A stretch of DNA of 21,161 bases from Chara braunii (taxonomy: Eukaryota; Streptophyta; Charophyceae; Charales; Characeae): contig BFEA01000557.1 of assembly GCA_003427395.1 (NCBI GenBank), positions 994,450 to 1,015,610 of the forward strand, in the 5' to 3' direction. The translations under genes and the position numbers were made by a program. The first letter of the stretch is position 1. Each line of letters opens with the position of its first letter. This document shows, in pieces, positions 11,389 through 20,860 of the stretch. Under the pieces are notes generated by a model. The model worked only from the letters and a program-made list of their open reading frames with translations, was not told where the DNA came from and did no database searches.

Positions 11389-11762
11389 AGAAATTGGCCA
11401 AAGCAAGACCGCTACCCTGACTGAGTGTCCATCCCTCAGAAAAATAACAGAGGCCACAAGGCCCAAATAGCCACACAAACCAAAAAACTAACCAAACAGA
11501 ACCCCTATCCTATGCTACAGAGAAGAGAAAAAGACATAAGAAACAGCAAAGAAAAATACTAAAAGAGGCAAACGTATCACTGAAAACCTAAGTCCTCCTA
11601 AGTGCGGTGGAGAACAAGGTCTGGAAGAGACCCCCCCCTCGACTGACGCTCCTTCCACCTTGCAAAGTCCCTCTGCCTGCCTACTGAGGCTGATACACAA
11701 CTGAGCAATCCAGGTTGCTACAAAACATTCCACAACATGCTAGTTTACCAAACCTACATATG
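11389..11762 (-). other. LINE-B proximal 3' UTR
   Basis: This is non-coding sequence between the ORF2 stop at 11763 and the LINE-A junction. It has no poly-T tract, so it does not contain the LINE-B tail itself. That supports the view that the tail lies beyond LINE-A at 3170-3196. Confidence 0.6.
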
Positions 11763-12170
11763 CTACAGTACCCATGCATCCAAGCATAGTCTAGACTCAT
11801 CGTCAATTGTTGCCAATGAACCATTAAGGCACCATGTTGATCTGAACCACCGGATGCCTTGAGCCGGGGAGCGGGAGCAAGAAACTCTGCGTCTCCAGTC
11901 TGCTTGGATCGAGCTACGCAGCAACAGAGAAACGGTATTCCTGAGATGCTTGTTTGTCCATTCATTATTATTGAAAAGTCGGTTATTTCGACATTGCCTG
12001 ATGACGGTGAAGATAATGGCTCGACATACTTGGGCGACATAGCCCCAACCTGAATGTTTGACGCAATTTGTTGGAATCCCACCCAGTAGAATCCATTCTT
12101 TGTTCCATGGAAAAAAGGAACCTGAGATACAGTTCCAGTGACCAGAGAACCATTTCCACACTTGAACAGG

Positions 12171-12224
12171 GCAGTCCCACCACAAATGAACAGTGGATTC
12201 AAAGACCCAATTACATCTGCAACA
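12171..12224 (-). other. C-terminal CX2CX8HX4C finger of LINE-B ORF2
   Basis: Residues CCRCNWVFESTVHLWWDC have the same ligand spacing as LINE-A. The motif sits about 140 residues before the end of ORF2. Confidence 0.72.
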
Positions 12225-12560
12225 CTTGAGGTTCACGACCAGCCCCTTTTGAGCTAGCCATACTGCAGACGGCGTGGCTACCATAGATTCCAGCCAAAGG
12301 ATAGAAGCTTGTCTTTGACACGGTATGAGCTTAAGTTGATCCCAACATGACAGGATAGCCGAGTCTAACCGGGCGAGGTCGATCTCCTGTCTAGCTCCAG
12401 TAGCTGCATCCATCGCGACCTGGCGGTAACCAAGGGGCATTTCAAGGGCATTTGAATTGTATATCCCAACTTGAGAGAATATTCTGTAAGGTTGGGATAG
12501 GTACCACTCCTCCCTTGGATCGTTCATTCCCAAAGATATGGATCTGTTTTCAGTTGTAGG

Positions 12561-12616
12561 ATAGAGCGACTGTGACCAAGTAGTCTATATAGAGCGACTG
12601 TGACCAAGTAGTCTAT
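12561..12616. repeat. Perfect 28-bp tandem duplication inside LINE-B ORF2
   Basis: The 28 bases 12561-12588 are repeated exactly at 12589-12616. Because 28 is not a multiple of three, the duplication alone breaks the reading frame. It lies between the frame-1 part and the frame-2 C-terminal part of ORF2. It has no mismatches, so it looks recent compared with the rest of the decay. Confidence 0.95.
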
Positions 12617-13885
12617 ATTCAGGTTCGGACTCACCCACTACTGTTATTAATACCCGACTTGTGAGAGGGGGAGTCCCAACTTTGGTGGAGGATTGTCTTC
12701 CTCTCTAATCAGAGTTTGGGATGGTAGGACTGAGTATGCCTGAAAACTGCGTTTGCCATCTGGCAAATATTCAATAAGGTGCCAAACTGATTGGGGTAAA
12801 GAATCAGAGGAATACCAGGTGCCCGGGGGGTCCAAAGTCTCTGAGAACAGCAGGGCTTTCCATTCCAGAAGGATAGATTAGAGGATTAACTCTTTCTTCT
12901 GTTTTAACAATCTGACTTGTCCCAAAGTAGCTTTAATCTCCTCATCCTGTTTCCAATCCCCCCTCAAAACATTCCATAAATCCTCGATCTTCAATATACC
13001 TTTTTCAATCCATGAACACCCAAAGCTTCCTGGTGCCGAATCGTCAGGAATGGGGTGGCGATTTGATTGCCTGATCAAAGGGTTATCAAACAGTGGTTGC
13101 GCTAGGACCTCAACTTTTGTAACTGGGGATTTCCAATTCGTTGGACAAATCTTCTTCCACGCTCTAATGATTGCCTGCCAGAGGGGGTATTTAATCCTCC
13201 TATTAAGAAAGGATCTAAGGAGAAGGCAAATCCAGACATCTTCAGGTCTCTTCAGATTCCATTCCTGCTAAAGAATTTGTTCAGCAAGACTAATCCAATG
13301 GTGCGAGGACTCGGATAGACAAGTTTTAATCACCCATTCAGATAACATTGCAGAGTTTTGTCTCAGCGGGTCCTGCAGCCCCAGGCCCCCTTCGGATCTA
13401 GGTGTGCAGATTAAATCCCAAGCCACTTTGGAGATGAAGGAGTCCCCTTCCTCTGCATAGGGCTTCCATATGAAGCCAGCACTTCTATGCCTAATAAAGG
13501 CACAGATAGACGTCCCCAAGGCTCTTACCTTCCCTACGAACCACAATAGTGCAAGCAAAGCGCAATTGGTCACCATTGCCCTGCCAAAAAGGGAAAGGTG
13601 AGGCGTATGGCCCCACGAGGCGATCCTCTGGTTCGCCTTTTGCAGCAGAAGATCGTCTTGGTCAGCAGACGCCGATGTCAGGGAAATCTGAACCCCTAGG
13701 AATCGCTCGGACCTGTTCTCAGGAATGCGTTTCATACCCCACTGTACAGTCATGGCAAAACAGCCAGGTAGGAAAAAGGTTGACTTGTGTCAATTGATGG
13801 CCGCCTCTGAGAGAGAAGCATAGTCGTCAAGGCAAAGTTTCAGTGCATTCAGAAATTGAGGAGAGTTACGAGAGACGACGAATAA

Positions 13886-14600
13886 ATCATCCGCAAGGGC
13901 TTTCACCTTCAGTGGAGAAGAGATCCTCCAATGGAGGGATGGGCCCGAATGTTATTCAACAAGTTTTCCATCTGAATAGCGAAAAGGAGGGGGGCTAAAG
14001 GGCAGCCCTGGCGAAGTGAGTGAAAGAGCGAAAATTTCTCTGAGAGACGACCATTAATCATCATAACGGTAGTAGAGTTTGTGTACAGTGCTATAACCCA
14101 TTTACAGAAGTTCTGACCAAAAGACATGACATTCAAAGTAGTTAGGACATACGACCAGTTGACCCTATCGTACGCCTTTTTCATATCTAATAAAAGAACC
14201 GCAATGTCTAGTTGGTCATTTTGGATTACCTCTAGGCATTCAATAGCAGTGACAATGTTGTCAAAAATAGATCTTCCCTGAATAAAGGCAACTTGGTCTG
14301 AGTGGACCAGGTCTGGTAGATAACGTCCTAAGCGCTTCGCCAAAATTTTGGCCAAGATTTTATAGGAAACATTCAAAATTGAAATAGGATGTCAATTTCG
14401 GGCCTCGGCCCGCTCCCCTTTTTTAAATAATACAGAAATAATACCGTTACACATATTTGCTGTCAGTCTGCCACGTGTGAGGACATCGTTATAAATTTGT
14501 ACCAAACTTTCGCCCACCATATCCCACAACACCAAGAACAACTTCACCGGGAGGCCATCGTCCCCGGGGGCCTTTCCTTTAGACATTGACTTCAGTGCTT
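13886..14600 (-). other. Reverse transcriptase core of LINE-B
   Basis: Minus-strand motifs in order are GKAPGDDGLP, PISILN, GRSIFDNIV, LLLDMKKAYDRV, INGRLS, QGCPLAPLLF and ALADD. Catalytic Asp residues are present. A TGA at 14392-14394 stands where LINE-A has the Trp of NWRPIS, and the neighbouring Arg has become His. Both fit G-to-A or C-to-T transitions. Confidence 0.92.
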
Positions 14601-15988
14601 CATGGGCTTCTATCAGAGTTATAGGTCGATCCAGGTCCAGCCGTCCAGCTATGGGAAGCCGCACTTGGGTATTGTCCCAATGTGAGGAAGTACGATGTAG
14701 TTCAGAGTTAATTTGAGCTCCCTGTAAGCGAGATGTCAAGATATTGCGATAATAATAGGAGGCATATTCACAGAGAAACACAACTTCCTTGGCCCGGGGA
14801 GCCGCTTCGTCAAAGGGGTGATTTAACTCTTTCATTGGGGCTGAAGCCCGGCGAGGAAGGAGTTTCTGAAAAGATTTTTTAGTCATTCGGTCATGTACTG
14901 AGATCCCCTTGATTCGTTATCGATATGCCCAGACTTCGGACTGTTGACACTGCATGTTGTCTCATTCCGACATTAGCTTCGCTTTTTCTTTGCCCCGCAC
15001 CAAGTTTGAGACTAGGTGTTCCTGCATACGTAATTCCGAATATTCTATTATTTTAATCAATCGTGCTTCATCGTTGTTGCGACCATAAGCAAGAATGCGC
15101 GAGAAAACATTTAGCAAATTTGAGAAGATTTTAGAGCCCGAGTTCCACCACTCTGCCAGGGAGGGATACAGTGAGCGAGCTTCATTCCAATCCTTCCAAA
15201 ACCTCTTCATCCAGTCTACCAGGCCTGGTACGTTTAAGTTTTGAGTATTAAAACGAAACACGCCTCTGCCACAAGTGACCTCCGTTGTAAACAGATGAAG
15301 TTGCACAGGCTTATGGTCAGACATGGGATGAAAGTATTCTGACACATATACAACATGCTCTCACAGTGTAGACGAAGTTAAGAAGAAATCTAATCTTCGT
15401 TCAATGGTACTCTGCAAAAAACGACAGTGAGAAAACCAAGTGGGACCTCCCACATCTGGATGAGTTAATCTAAACGGGTCAATGAGTTCAAGCTCTTCCA
15501 TCAGAATGGATAGAGCGGATTTATCTTCCGAAAATCTGCTAGCGCGTGTCGAGTCCAGCGAGATGTTCCAATCACCAGCAACAACGATGCAATCACCGTC
15601 AAGAATTATGAGCATTAGTTCCATGAAAAAGCGCGCCCGAAAACGAGACTCCACTGGGGCATAAACTGAGACAATAATCCGAGATTTCCCATCAAACCAA
15701 ATTTTTACCCAGGCCCATCGGCCCCATATATCAACATAGAAGTCCATGATTACCAAATCAATATTCCGATGGATCAACACAGCAACACCTCCTCTCGTAC
15801 CTACTGCCGGTACCCACAATTGCGGCCCATCCCACCAATTTCCCAGAGCAGAAATCTTATCCTCTCATTATTTAATCTCTTGAATGCATGCAATTTGGAC
15901 CTGATTATTAAATAACCATGATTTCAACCTTTCTCTCTTGTGCTTGCCTGACGTGTCACCCAAGCCCCTGACATTCCAGGTAGCAACC

Positions 15989-18210
15989 CTAAGCTTGCCC
16001 ATTCCTGGACCTTGCCCCGAGATCTTGGATGCGAGGGGAGGATAGGGAGTTGTTGCCACGTGAGGAGGCTCTGTCCTGCGGGTTAGGGAGCCAGGACTTC
16101 ACCAAGAAAGAGCGGACAAACATAGAGTTCAGTTTCCGGTCAGCTAAAAAACGTTTATCGACATCGCACAGCAGTTCAACAGATGGCAGTGGAGGAGCGC
16201 TTATCTGTGATAATTCTACTTTCTTCCCTTCAACAATCCACGAAAGGGGAATGCGACGGAGGCCTTCAGACTCCAGTCTCTCTAAACTGACCTGTGACAA
16301 AACGAGCATCCATGACTGGAACGTGAAAGATCACTTCCTTTCCGTTTCCTTGCGGGCTATCTCTCATGAGACGAGACATCGACAGATCAGGGATCAGACG
16401 GAAGGCAAACCGGTCGTTAATTATTGGTCTTCATAGAGAGACCATAGCTGAGGGCATGGGTTGCTCGGGACAGGGGGCACTTACAAAGGCAGTCGACCCA
16501 CTTGGTGTAGACCAGGTGATAACCCATGTGTTGTTTCGAGCGACAGTACAAAAGAGGGGTAACACTCGCCTGTCTACCTCTGAATCTGGCCAAATGCCAG
16601 GGCAACGAGAGTCCTCCTTCGTGTGGTCTTACAACCTGGTGTTCCCACATCCACGAATTGGCCATGGGAGCCCTCAGAAGAGGAGTTAGATTTCTAAGCG
16701 TTTATACCAGTAGCAAAATCGTAACTCAGCCGCCGTTGTTTTCCGGTCGAAGAGAGTCTCGCACGAGATTGTTGGAGGTCACCTGCACCCGCCACGCTTG
16801 TTGCTCCCTCCACAACTCATGTGCCTTCCTCCACTCGACCTTTGGCCATTCTGCCGGGATGTGCTTGACGCTCCCCCCAAATTAGGAACCAACGAACCTT
16901 GTAAGGGCGCTGGAAGCTGCCCACTCGAGAGGTTCCCTTGAGCCGTGAAAAGGTCTGATGGTCCCGCCGCCAAGCCTCCCAAGTTGGGGGGGATGAAGCC
17001 TTGTTGGAGGTGTTGCATCCAAGGAGCATACATCTGCGTAAGCCAAGGAAGGCTTTGTGACTGGAGTGCTGACATAGCTCCTCCCTGCGAGAAATTGCCA
17101 GGAAAAAAAAATCGGATTGAACATCGTGTTCTGATAGGGTTGAAACCCTAGCTGTTGACCTGCTAGCGGATCTCCTTGCAAATTCTGTGAGGCACCCGGA
17201 GCCATCGGCCCTTGATATTGCGGAGTAGAGGTCGCCGCTTGAGAGTATGCCGGGACTTGAACTGGAGCATTCTGCGATTGCAGACCTTGTTGTTGATGAG
17301 CTGCGCGTCTGCACTGTGCTTCTTCATGGAAAAAAACTTTGCATCTGCGGCACCGTGGAGTGTCTGAACAGGCTAGGTTCACCACAAGTTCGTCATCTTC
17401 TGCGGTAATTACAGTAATCTTGTCCTTCATGTTGGCCCTTGCGTCCGGATCTAGGTCAAATTTAACGTTAATTAAGGACGAATTTTGACAATCGACTTCA
17501 ATCGGGTGAGTACGGACCACCAACCCAATGGCCTTTCGAATCTGTGCCTCCAAATAGATAAACGAATCAAGAGGGACCTGGACCGCAACAACCCAAAACG
17601 AGGCATGCTCCTCTTCTTTTCTCTGTTCTCTTAATTGGGCTTTGGAAAGCGAGGGTTTAAATTATAGCCAATACTCGACCTGACCGATGGAGAGTGAGTC
17701 GTGTCCTTTCGTGACCAACCATGACGCGATTGCTCTACTCTTCGCAACATAGGAGACAACATTCAGACTTTCTATTTTAATTCTGCCCCGACTGAAAGAT
17801 CCTGCATCGAAGCTTCCTTCCTTAAGTTTGGAGTCGTCATAAGCCCTTACGATGTCGTCTTTAACCTTCCTAGGAAGGAAACGAGCTCCTTCTCGGAAGA
17901 TTATAGTAACCACGCGTTCTTTCAACCAGTCAAATTTGATCCGGTCGATCGATGCGTTGACCCTGAAACGAACTTATCTACCGTCAATCTCCATCTCTCC
18001 GGTGTCAATATCGGGAGGGAAAATTCCTTCTTCATAACAAAGTCGAATAAGCTCCCGAGCGTGGCCCAGGTCTTCTCCATCCAGACCGGGGTCAGGGGGA
18101 GGAGAGCGGGGGCCACAGTTATTTGAACTATTCGGATCTGCGTTGTTCTCAACCTCTATGCTTCGAGAGATAGAAACAGCAGATGAAGGAGAAACAAATG
18201 AGTTGAAGTT
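15989..18210 (-). pseudogene. LINE-B ORF1 (zinc-knuckle nucleic-acid-binding protein), broken
   Basis: The frame opens after a TGA at 18213-18211, and no ATG precedes the conserved PPPDP (18102-18088), so the start is lost or uncertain. The N-terminal domain matches LINE-A (FDWLKERVVTIIF versus VRWLKERTVVIIF) and has TAA stops at 17976 and 17664. A canonical CX2CX4HX4C zinc knuckle lies at 17352-17311. A Gln/Pro-rich linker follows. A run of nine T (minus strand, 17111-17103) marks a frame change: GNFSQGGAMSALQSQS continues in the frame of 17075-16779. The middle (16780-16310) is degraded. A final frame (16309-15989) gives the C-terminal part and stops TAG at 15989. The ORF1 role is known for the family; nothing here suggests residual function. 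Confidence 0.8.
17311..17352 (-). other. Zinc-knuckle motif in LINE-B ORF1
   Basis: Residues CRRCKVFFHEEAQC give the canonical CX2CX4HX4C knuckle of retroelement nucleic-acid-binding proteins. It sits where expected, after the N-terminal domain and before the low-complexity linker. Confidence 0.82.
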
Positions 18211-18660
18211 TCAGAGACAGCAATTGGAAGGACTAACACCATTCCACAAAAGGACGACTATTACCCTAATCTTACGTGCCCACGAGAACAAAGGCCAATC
18301 AAAGTCCCTGACTAAGCTCTGAGCGTCAGAACATAAGATGGAAGGAAAAGCAAAGCAGAGAGAAGCCAAATATCTACTGCGTTGTCGGACCAAATACCCT
18401 TACAAGGGTATTAGGCCATGCTTTTGCATTTGAGACAACGATAACATCGGCTACCATGACGAAGCCGGTCTGGAATGGAAAGGGTGTGCACGCTTTGGCG
18501 TGACACTTGAAGTGATTTCCTCGGCCATTGAGGCCGGGGTGAATCGTTGAGAAAATTTCGAGCGTATGCGCTTGCATTGTTATGACGCGCGTTGTGATGG
18601 TCATGACCAGTAGTAATACCCTCTGACCGAGAAGGTCGAAGGGTTGATCAAATTAGTGTT
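18211..18660 (-). other. Probable LINE-B 5' UTR or flank
   Basis: No recognisable gene is present. A 76-residue minus frame (18604-18374) begins MTITTRVITMQAHTLE but has no domain I recognise and no counterpart upstream of LINE-A ORF1. Comparison with the LINE-A 5' UTR of about 940 bp suggests that this is 5' UTR. By eye I cannot align the two. Confidence 0.4.
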
Positions 18661-19060
18661 GTGTCAGATACAGTTACGACACACACTGAGATTTGGGCTG
18701 GTACCCTCCTACCTACTGGTACCAGGCTTTTTAAAATGTCAAGTTTTGTCTTCTTCCGCTCGACCTTGAGTACCCGACACATCTACCTATACTTGGTGTG
18801 ATACCAACCTACCTGCTACTTGAGTGTTTTTCCCGTTGCGGCCCTCAAGGTCGCGACCACGGGTAAAATACCAGCCCTTCGGGCCTTCCAATCAACTGCG
18901 TACCCAGGCGGGTCACATATACACTCAAACGGGCAAGCACTCCGGCAGGCATAACAGCCGGCAGGCGTGCCCTCGCTAAAGACTCGCAAAACGGGATCAG
19001 ACCTTTGGTAGAATTGCACCCCGTTACTGTATACATACTGAAACTGCTCCCCTTCTACTC
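18661..19060. other. Region of short inverted and direct repeats, no supported gene
   Basis: CTGGTACC at 18698-18705 pairs with GGTACCAG at 18718-18725. CGACCTTGAG at 18761-18770 pairs with CTCAAGGTCG at 18844-18853. CCGGCAGGC is directly repeated near 18942 and 18958. Minus-strand frames at 18816-19036 include a Cys-rich string (GCYACRSACPFECICDPPGY) without a known domain. The region may be 5' UTR of LINE-B or another decayed repeat. Confidence 0.4.
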
Positions 19061-19064
19061 GAAG

Positions 19065-19150
19065 TAGGAGCTAGCTCAATAGGTTGGGGTGTAGGATTGT
19101 TACGTGATAGACTCAGGGATCGAATCTGCCCGACCCCTGAGCTAAGCTCC
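19065..19150 (+). repeat. tRNA-like (SINE-like) segment with pol III A and B boxes
   Basis: TAGCTCAATAGG at 19072-19083 fits the A-box consensus TRGCNNARYNGG at every specified position. GGATCGAATCT at 19117-19127 matches the B-box GGTTCGANNCC at seven of nine specified positions. The boxes start 45 bp apart, as in a tRNA. The ends pair imperfectly (GGAGCT at 19067 with AGCTCC at 19150). The anticodon and T stems do not fold well, so this is unlikely to be a working tRNA. A tRNA-derived SINE head, or a decayed tRNA gene, is the best reading. Confidence 0.45.
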
Positions 19151-19165
19151 TTTTTGCAAGGAGCT
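19145..19165. other. Perfect 8-bp hairpin
   Basis: AGCTCCTT and AAGGAGCT flank the 5-nt loop TTTGC. The hairpin directly follows the tRNA-like segment and may be part of the same repeat. Confidence 0.6.
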
Positions 19166-19250
19166 CAATTTTAGCCCCACGTTCGGCCGACGGGGACTTG
19201 AACCTTAGACCTCGGGATCCGAGTTAGTTAGAGTTAGTAGTTCTAGTTAG

Positions 19251-19268
19251 CCTCGTTTGAAAACGAGG
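19251..19268. other. Short hairpin CCTCGTT/AACGAGG
   Basis: A 7-bp perfect stem with a 4-nt loop lies after TTAG-rich sequence (about 19220-19250). Confidence 0.5.
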
Positions 19269-19327
19269 GCAGGACAGATGGCAAGACAGGGTAGTTAGAT
19301 AATTAGATTTTGGTTTTATCGTATTCA

Positions 19328-19415
19328 ATTTTTTTTTATTATTATTATTATTATTATATTTTTTTTTTTATTACGATTTTTTAGATTTTTTTTAATTTTT
19401 ATTCCCCCCCCCCCT
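19328..19415. repeat. T-rich / (ATT)n / poly-C low-complexity tract
   Basis: A T-run is followed by an (ATT)n tract at 19338-19356, further T-runs to about 19400, then a C-run around 19404-19413. It could be the tail of a SINE-like element beginning at the tRNA-like segment, but this is not shown. Confidence 0.85.
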
Positions 19416-19782
19416 CCCCCTCCGTTCTCGTGGGAAAGTTTGTTGAATTTAGCGCTGGAACCGGGGTAGATTCATTCCCCGGAACTTCTCGACATTGACT
19501 GGCCGACAGTATGTCGGGAAGAGGGACGAGGTGCTCGCCGCGAGCGCGATGACTACGGGGGAGGAAAGATTGCAGGAGTAGAGCGAAGAAGGGAGGATGA
19601 AGCACGATGCGGCCAGGGGGACCGCGCGGTGAAATGGGCGAGGTGACAGCCAGGGAAAGAAGGAACAGCGCCGCGAGAGAGAAGGAGGAGCGCTTCGGGG
19701 AGAAAAGCGGAAGGGAGAATCACGCTGAGATGGTAGCGCGTGCAAGCAAGAAAGCAGATAGCGACGCACAGGGGAAGGACGA
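19416..19782. other. Purine-biased, CpG-containing stretch without a supported gene
   Basis: Plus-strand G+A dominates from about 19550. A 97-residue plus frame (19607-19900) begins MRPGGPRGEMGEVTARE and runs into poly-Lys encoded by the (GAA)n tract. The opposite frame is poly-Ser. Neither has a domain, and the low complexity makes coding doubtful. Confidence 0.4.
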
Positions 19783-19785
19783 GAA

Positions 19786-19820
<35 letters not shown>

Positions 19821-19875
19821 AGAAGAAGAAGAAGAAGAAGAAGAAGAAGAAGAAGAAGAAGAAGGAGGAAGAAGT
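19783..19875. repeat. (GAA/AAG)n microsatellite
   Basis: About 27 GAA units are nearly uninterrupted, with one early GAG-GAA break and decay after 19864. All purines lie on the plus strand. Confidence 0.97.
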
Positions 19876-19938
19876 AGGAGAAGAGAGAAATGGGGACTAA
19901 GTAACCATCTCACCTAGGCGATGCCGACAATGTCATAA

Positions 19939-19959
19939 GGGCGGATCCGTCATCCGCCC
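19939..19959. other. Perfect 8-bp hairpin
   Basis: GGGCGGAT and ATCCGCCC flank a 5-nt loop. There is no T-run after it and no adjacent gene, so no function can be assigned. Confidence 0.55.
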
Positions 19960-20070
19960 AACTTGATAGAAGATGCACTTGCGCCCGTCGTGTCCTCCAT
20001 GGCCGGATCTGGATGCGCTGCGCATCGTAACGAATTCTGTGCGTTGCGGAACGGGAAACATCCGACTGTT

Positions 20071-20115
20071 GACGACGACAACTGATGATGACGACTGATG
20101 CCGACGACGACAACG
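20071..20115. repeat. GAC/GAT-rich trinucleotide tract
   Basis: This is an imperfect series of GAC and GAT triplets (GACGACGACAACTGATGATG and similar). Confidence 0.7.
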
Positions 20116-20178
20116 GCGGAGCGGGAGAATGAGGAAGGTGAGTCCACGATCACACTCATGGTACTTCCATTAATAAAA

Positions 20179-20200
20179 TATATATATATATATGCATATA

Positions 20201-20239
<39 letters not shown>

Positions 20240-20250
20240 ATGAAATAAAT
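20179..20250. repeat. (TA)n and (TAAA)n microsatellites
   Basis: A TA run at about 20179-20192 and a short ATGCATATA break are followed by ten TAAA units at 20201-20241. The tract abuts the first copy of the tandem array to its right. Confidence 0.96.
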
Positions 20251-20860
20251 CTACCACTAAAATGTGGAAAGATTCACTACTGCATGCATGTGTGTATGCA
20301 TGTATGTGCTTGCGAAGGTGTGTTGGTGTGTACGTGTGTGTGTGTGTGTGTATTTGTGGGTGTGTGCGTGTACGTGTACCGATCGCGGCTTGCTCCATGC
20401 TACTCCCACCGATAGGATGAACAAAAACTAATCGAATCTATCACTAGACCACGGAAAGTTTCACTACCACGTATGTGCGTGTAGGTGAGTGTGAACGTGG
20501 GTCGTACGTGTGTGTGCTTATATGTGTGTGTGAGTGTGCACCGATCGCGGCAGACTCATACTACTTTCATCGAGACGATAAGCAAAATCGAATGAATCTA
20601 CAACTAGAACGTGGGAAGATACATTACTTCGTGCGTGTGAGTGAATGTGTGTCTCGCGGCGGCTTCATTATACTGCTATCGAGAGAATGAGCAAGATCGA
20701 CTGAATCTAACACTAAAAAGAGGGAATATACACTACCACACAAATGAACCTACCGCTAAAACAGGGAGAAATGCATTACTACACTTGAGTGTGTGTGTTT
20801 GTGTGTGTGCCTGTATCCGCATGCGTGCCTGTGTGTATGTGTGTGTGTGTGTGTGTGGTA
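20251..20860. repeat. Five-copy diverged tandem array alternating with GT microsatellites
   Basis: A core resembling CTAYCACTARAAYGYGGGAAGATWCACTAC recurs at 20251, 20438, 20598, 20707 and 20750. Intervals are 187, 160, 109 and 43 bp. In the longer intervals a GT-rich stretch follows the core. Copies 1 and 2 then have CCGATCGCGG (20379, 20541), and copy 3 has a reduced form (TCTCGCGG near 20653). Differences in GT length and internal deletions explain the shrinking intervals. The last copy runs into (GT)n at 20839-20857. Confidence 0.82.

Larger units (their letters stand above)
11763..16002 (-). pseudogene. LINE-B ORF2 (endonuclease / reverse transcriptase / zinc finger), broken
   Basis: The likely start is the ATG at 16002-16000 (MGKLRVATWNVRGLG), which overlaps the end of ORF1 by 14 nt. 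Endonuclease motifs are readable: TWNVRGLG, QEIK followed by two adjacent stops (15870-15865), YAP, GDWN (15565-15576), RRLDFF, and MSDHKP (SDH at 15321-15313). Further stops are TGA 15361, TGA 14962, TAA 14917 and TGA 14392. The reverse transcriptase shows GKAPGDDGLP, LLLDMKKAYDRV with Asp at 14187-14185, and QGCPLAPLLF. A frameshift near 13915 leads into ALADDLFVVS (LADD at 13897-13886). The next frame has stops at 13268, 12878 and 12647. A third frame (12533-11763) carries the C-terminal CX2CX8HX4C finger at 12224-12171. The endonuclease is more complete than that of LINE-A. Confidence 0.9.
11389..18210 (-). mobile_element. LINE-B body: defective L1-like non-LTR retrotransposon
   Basis: On the minus strand, ORF1 (18210 down to 15989) is followed by ORF2 (16002 down to 11763) and the proximal 3' UTR (11762 down to 11389). 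The distal 3' UTR and tail are displaced to 3170-3325 by LINE-A. The domain order equals that of LINE-A, and the proteins match at about half of residues by eye, so it is a related but distinct family. Its 5' end is not defined. If its 5' UTR were as long as that of LINE-A, the element would reach roughly 19.05 kb. I found no match to its expected target-site duplication on the right side. All coding parts carry stops or frameshifts. Confidence 0.85.

Noticed and set aside
18374-18604. A 76-residue minus frame as a separate gene
   Set aside because: No recognisable domain, and it lies in the expected 5' UTR zone of LINE-B; evidence is too weak to call.
19065-19150. A functional tRNA gene
   Set aside because: A and B boxes are good, but the anticodon and T stems do not pair and only five bases separate the end palindrome from the A-box.
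19449-19913. Opposed frames encoding poly-Ser (minus) and poly-Lys (plus)
   Set aside because: Both depend on the (GAA)n tract; neither flank shows a domain.
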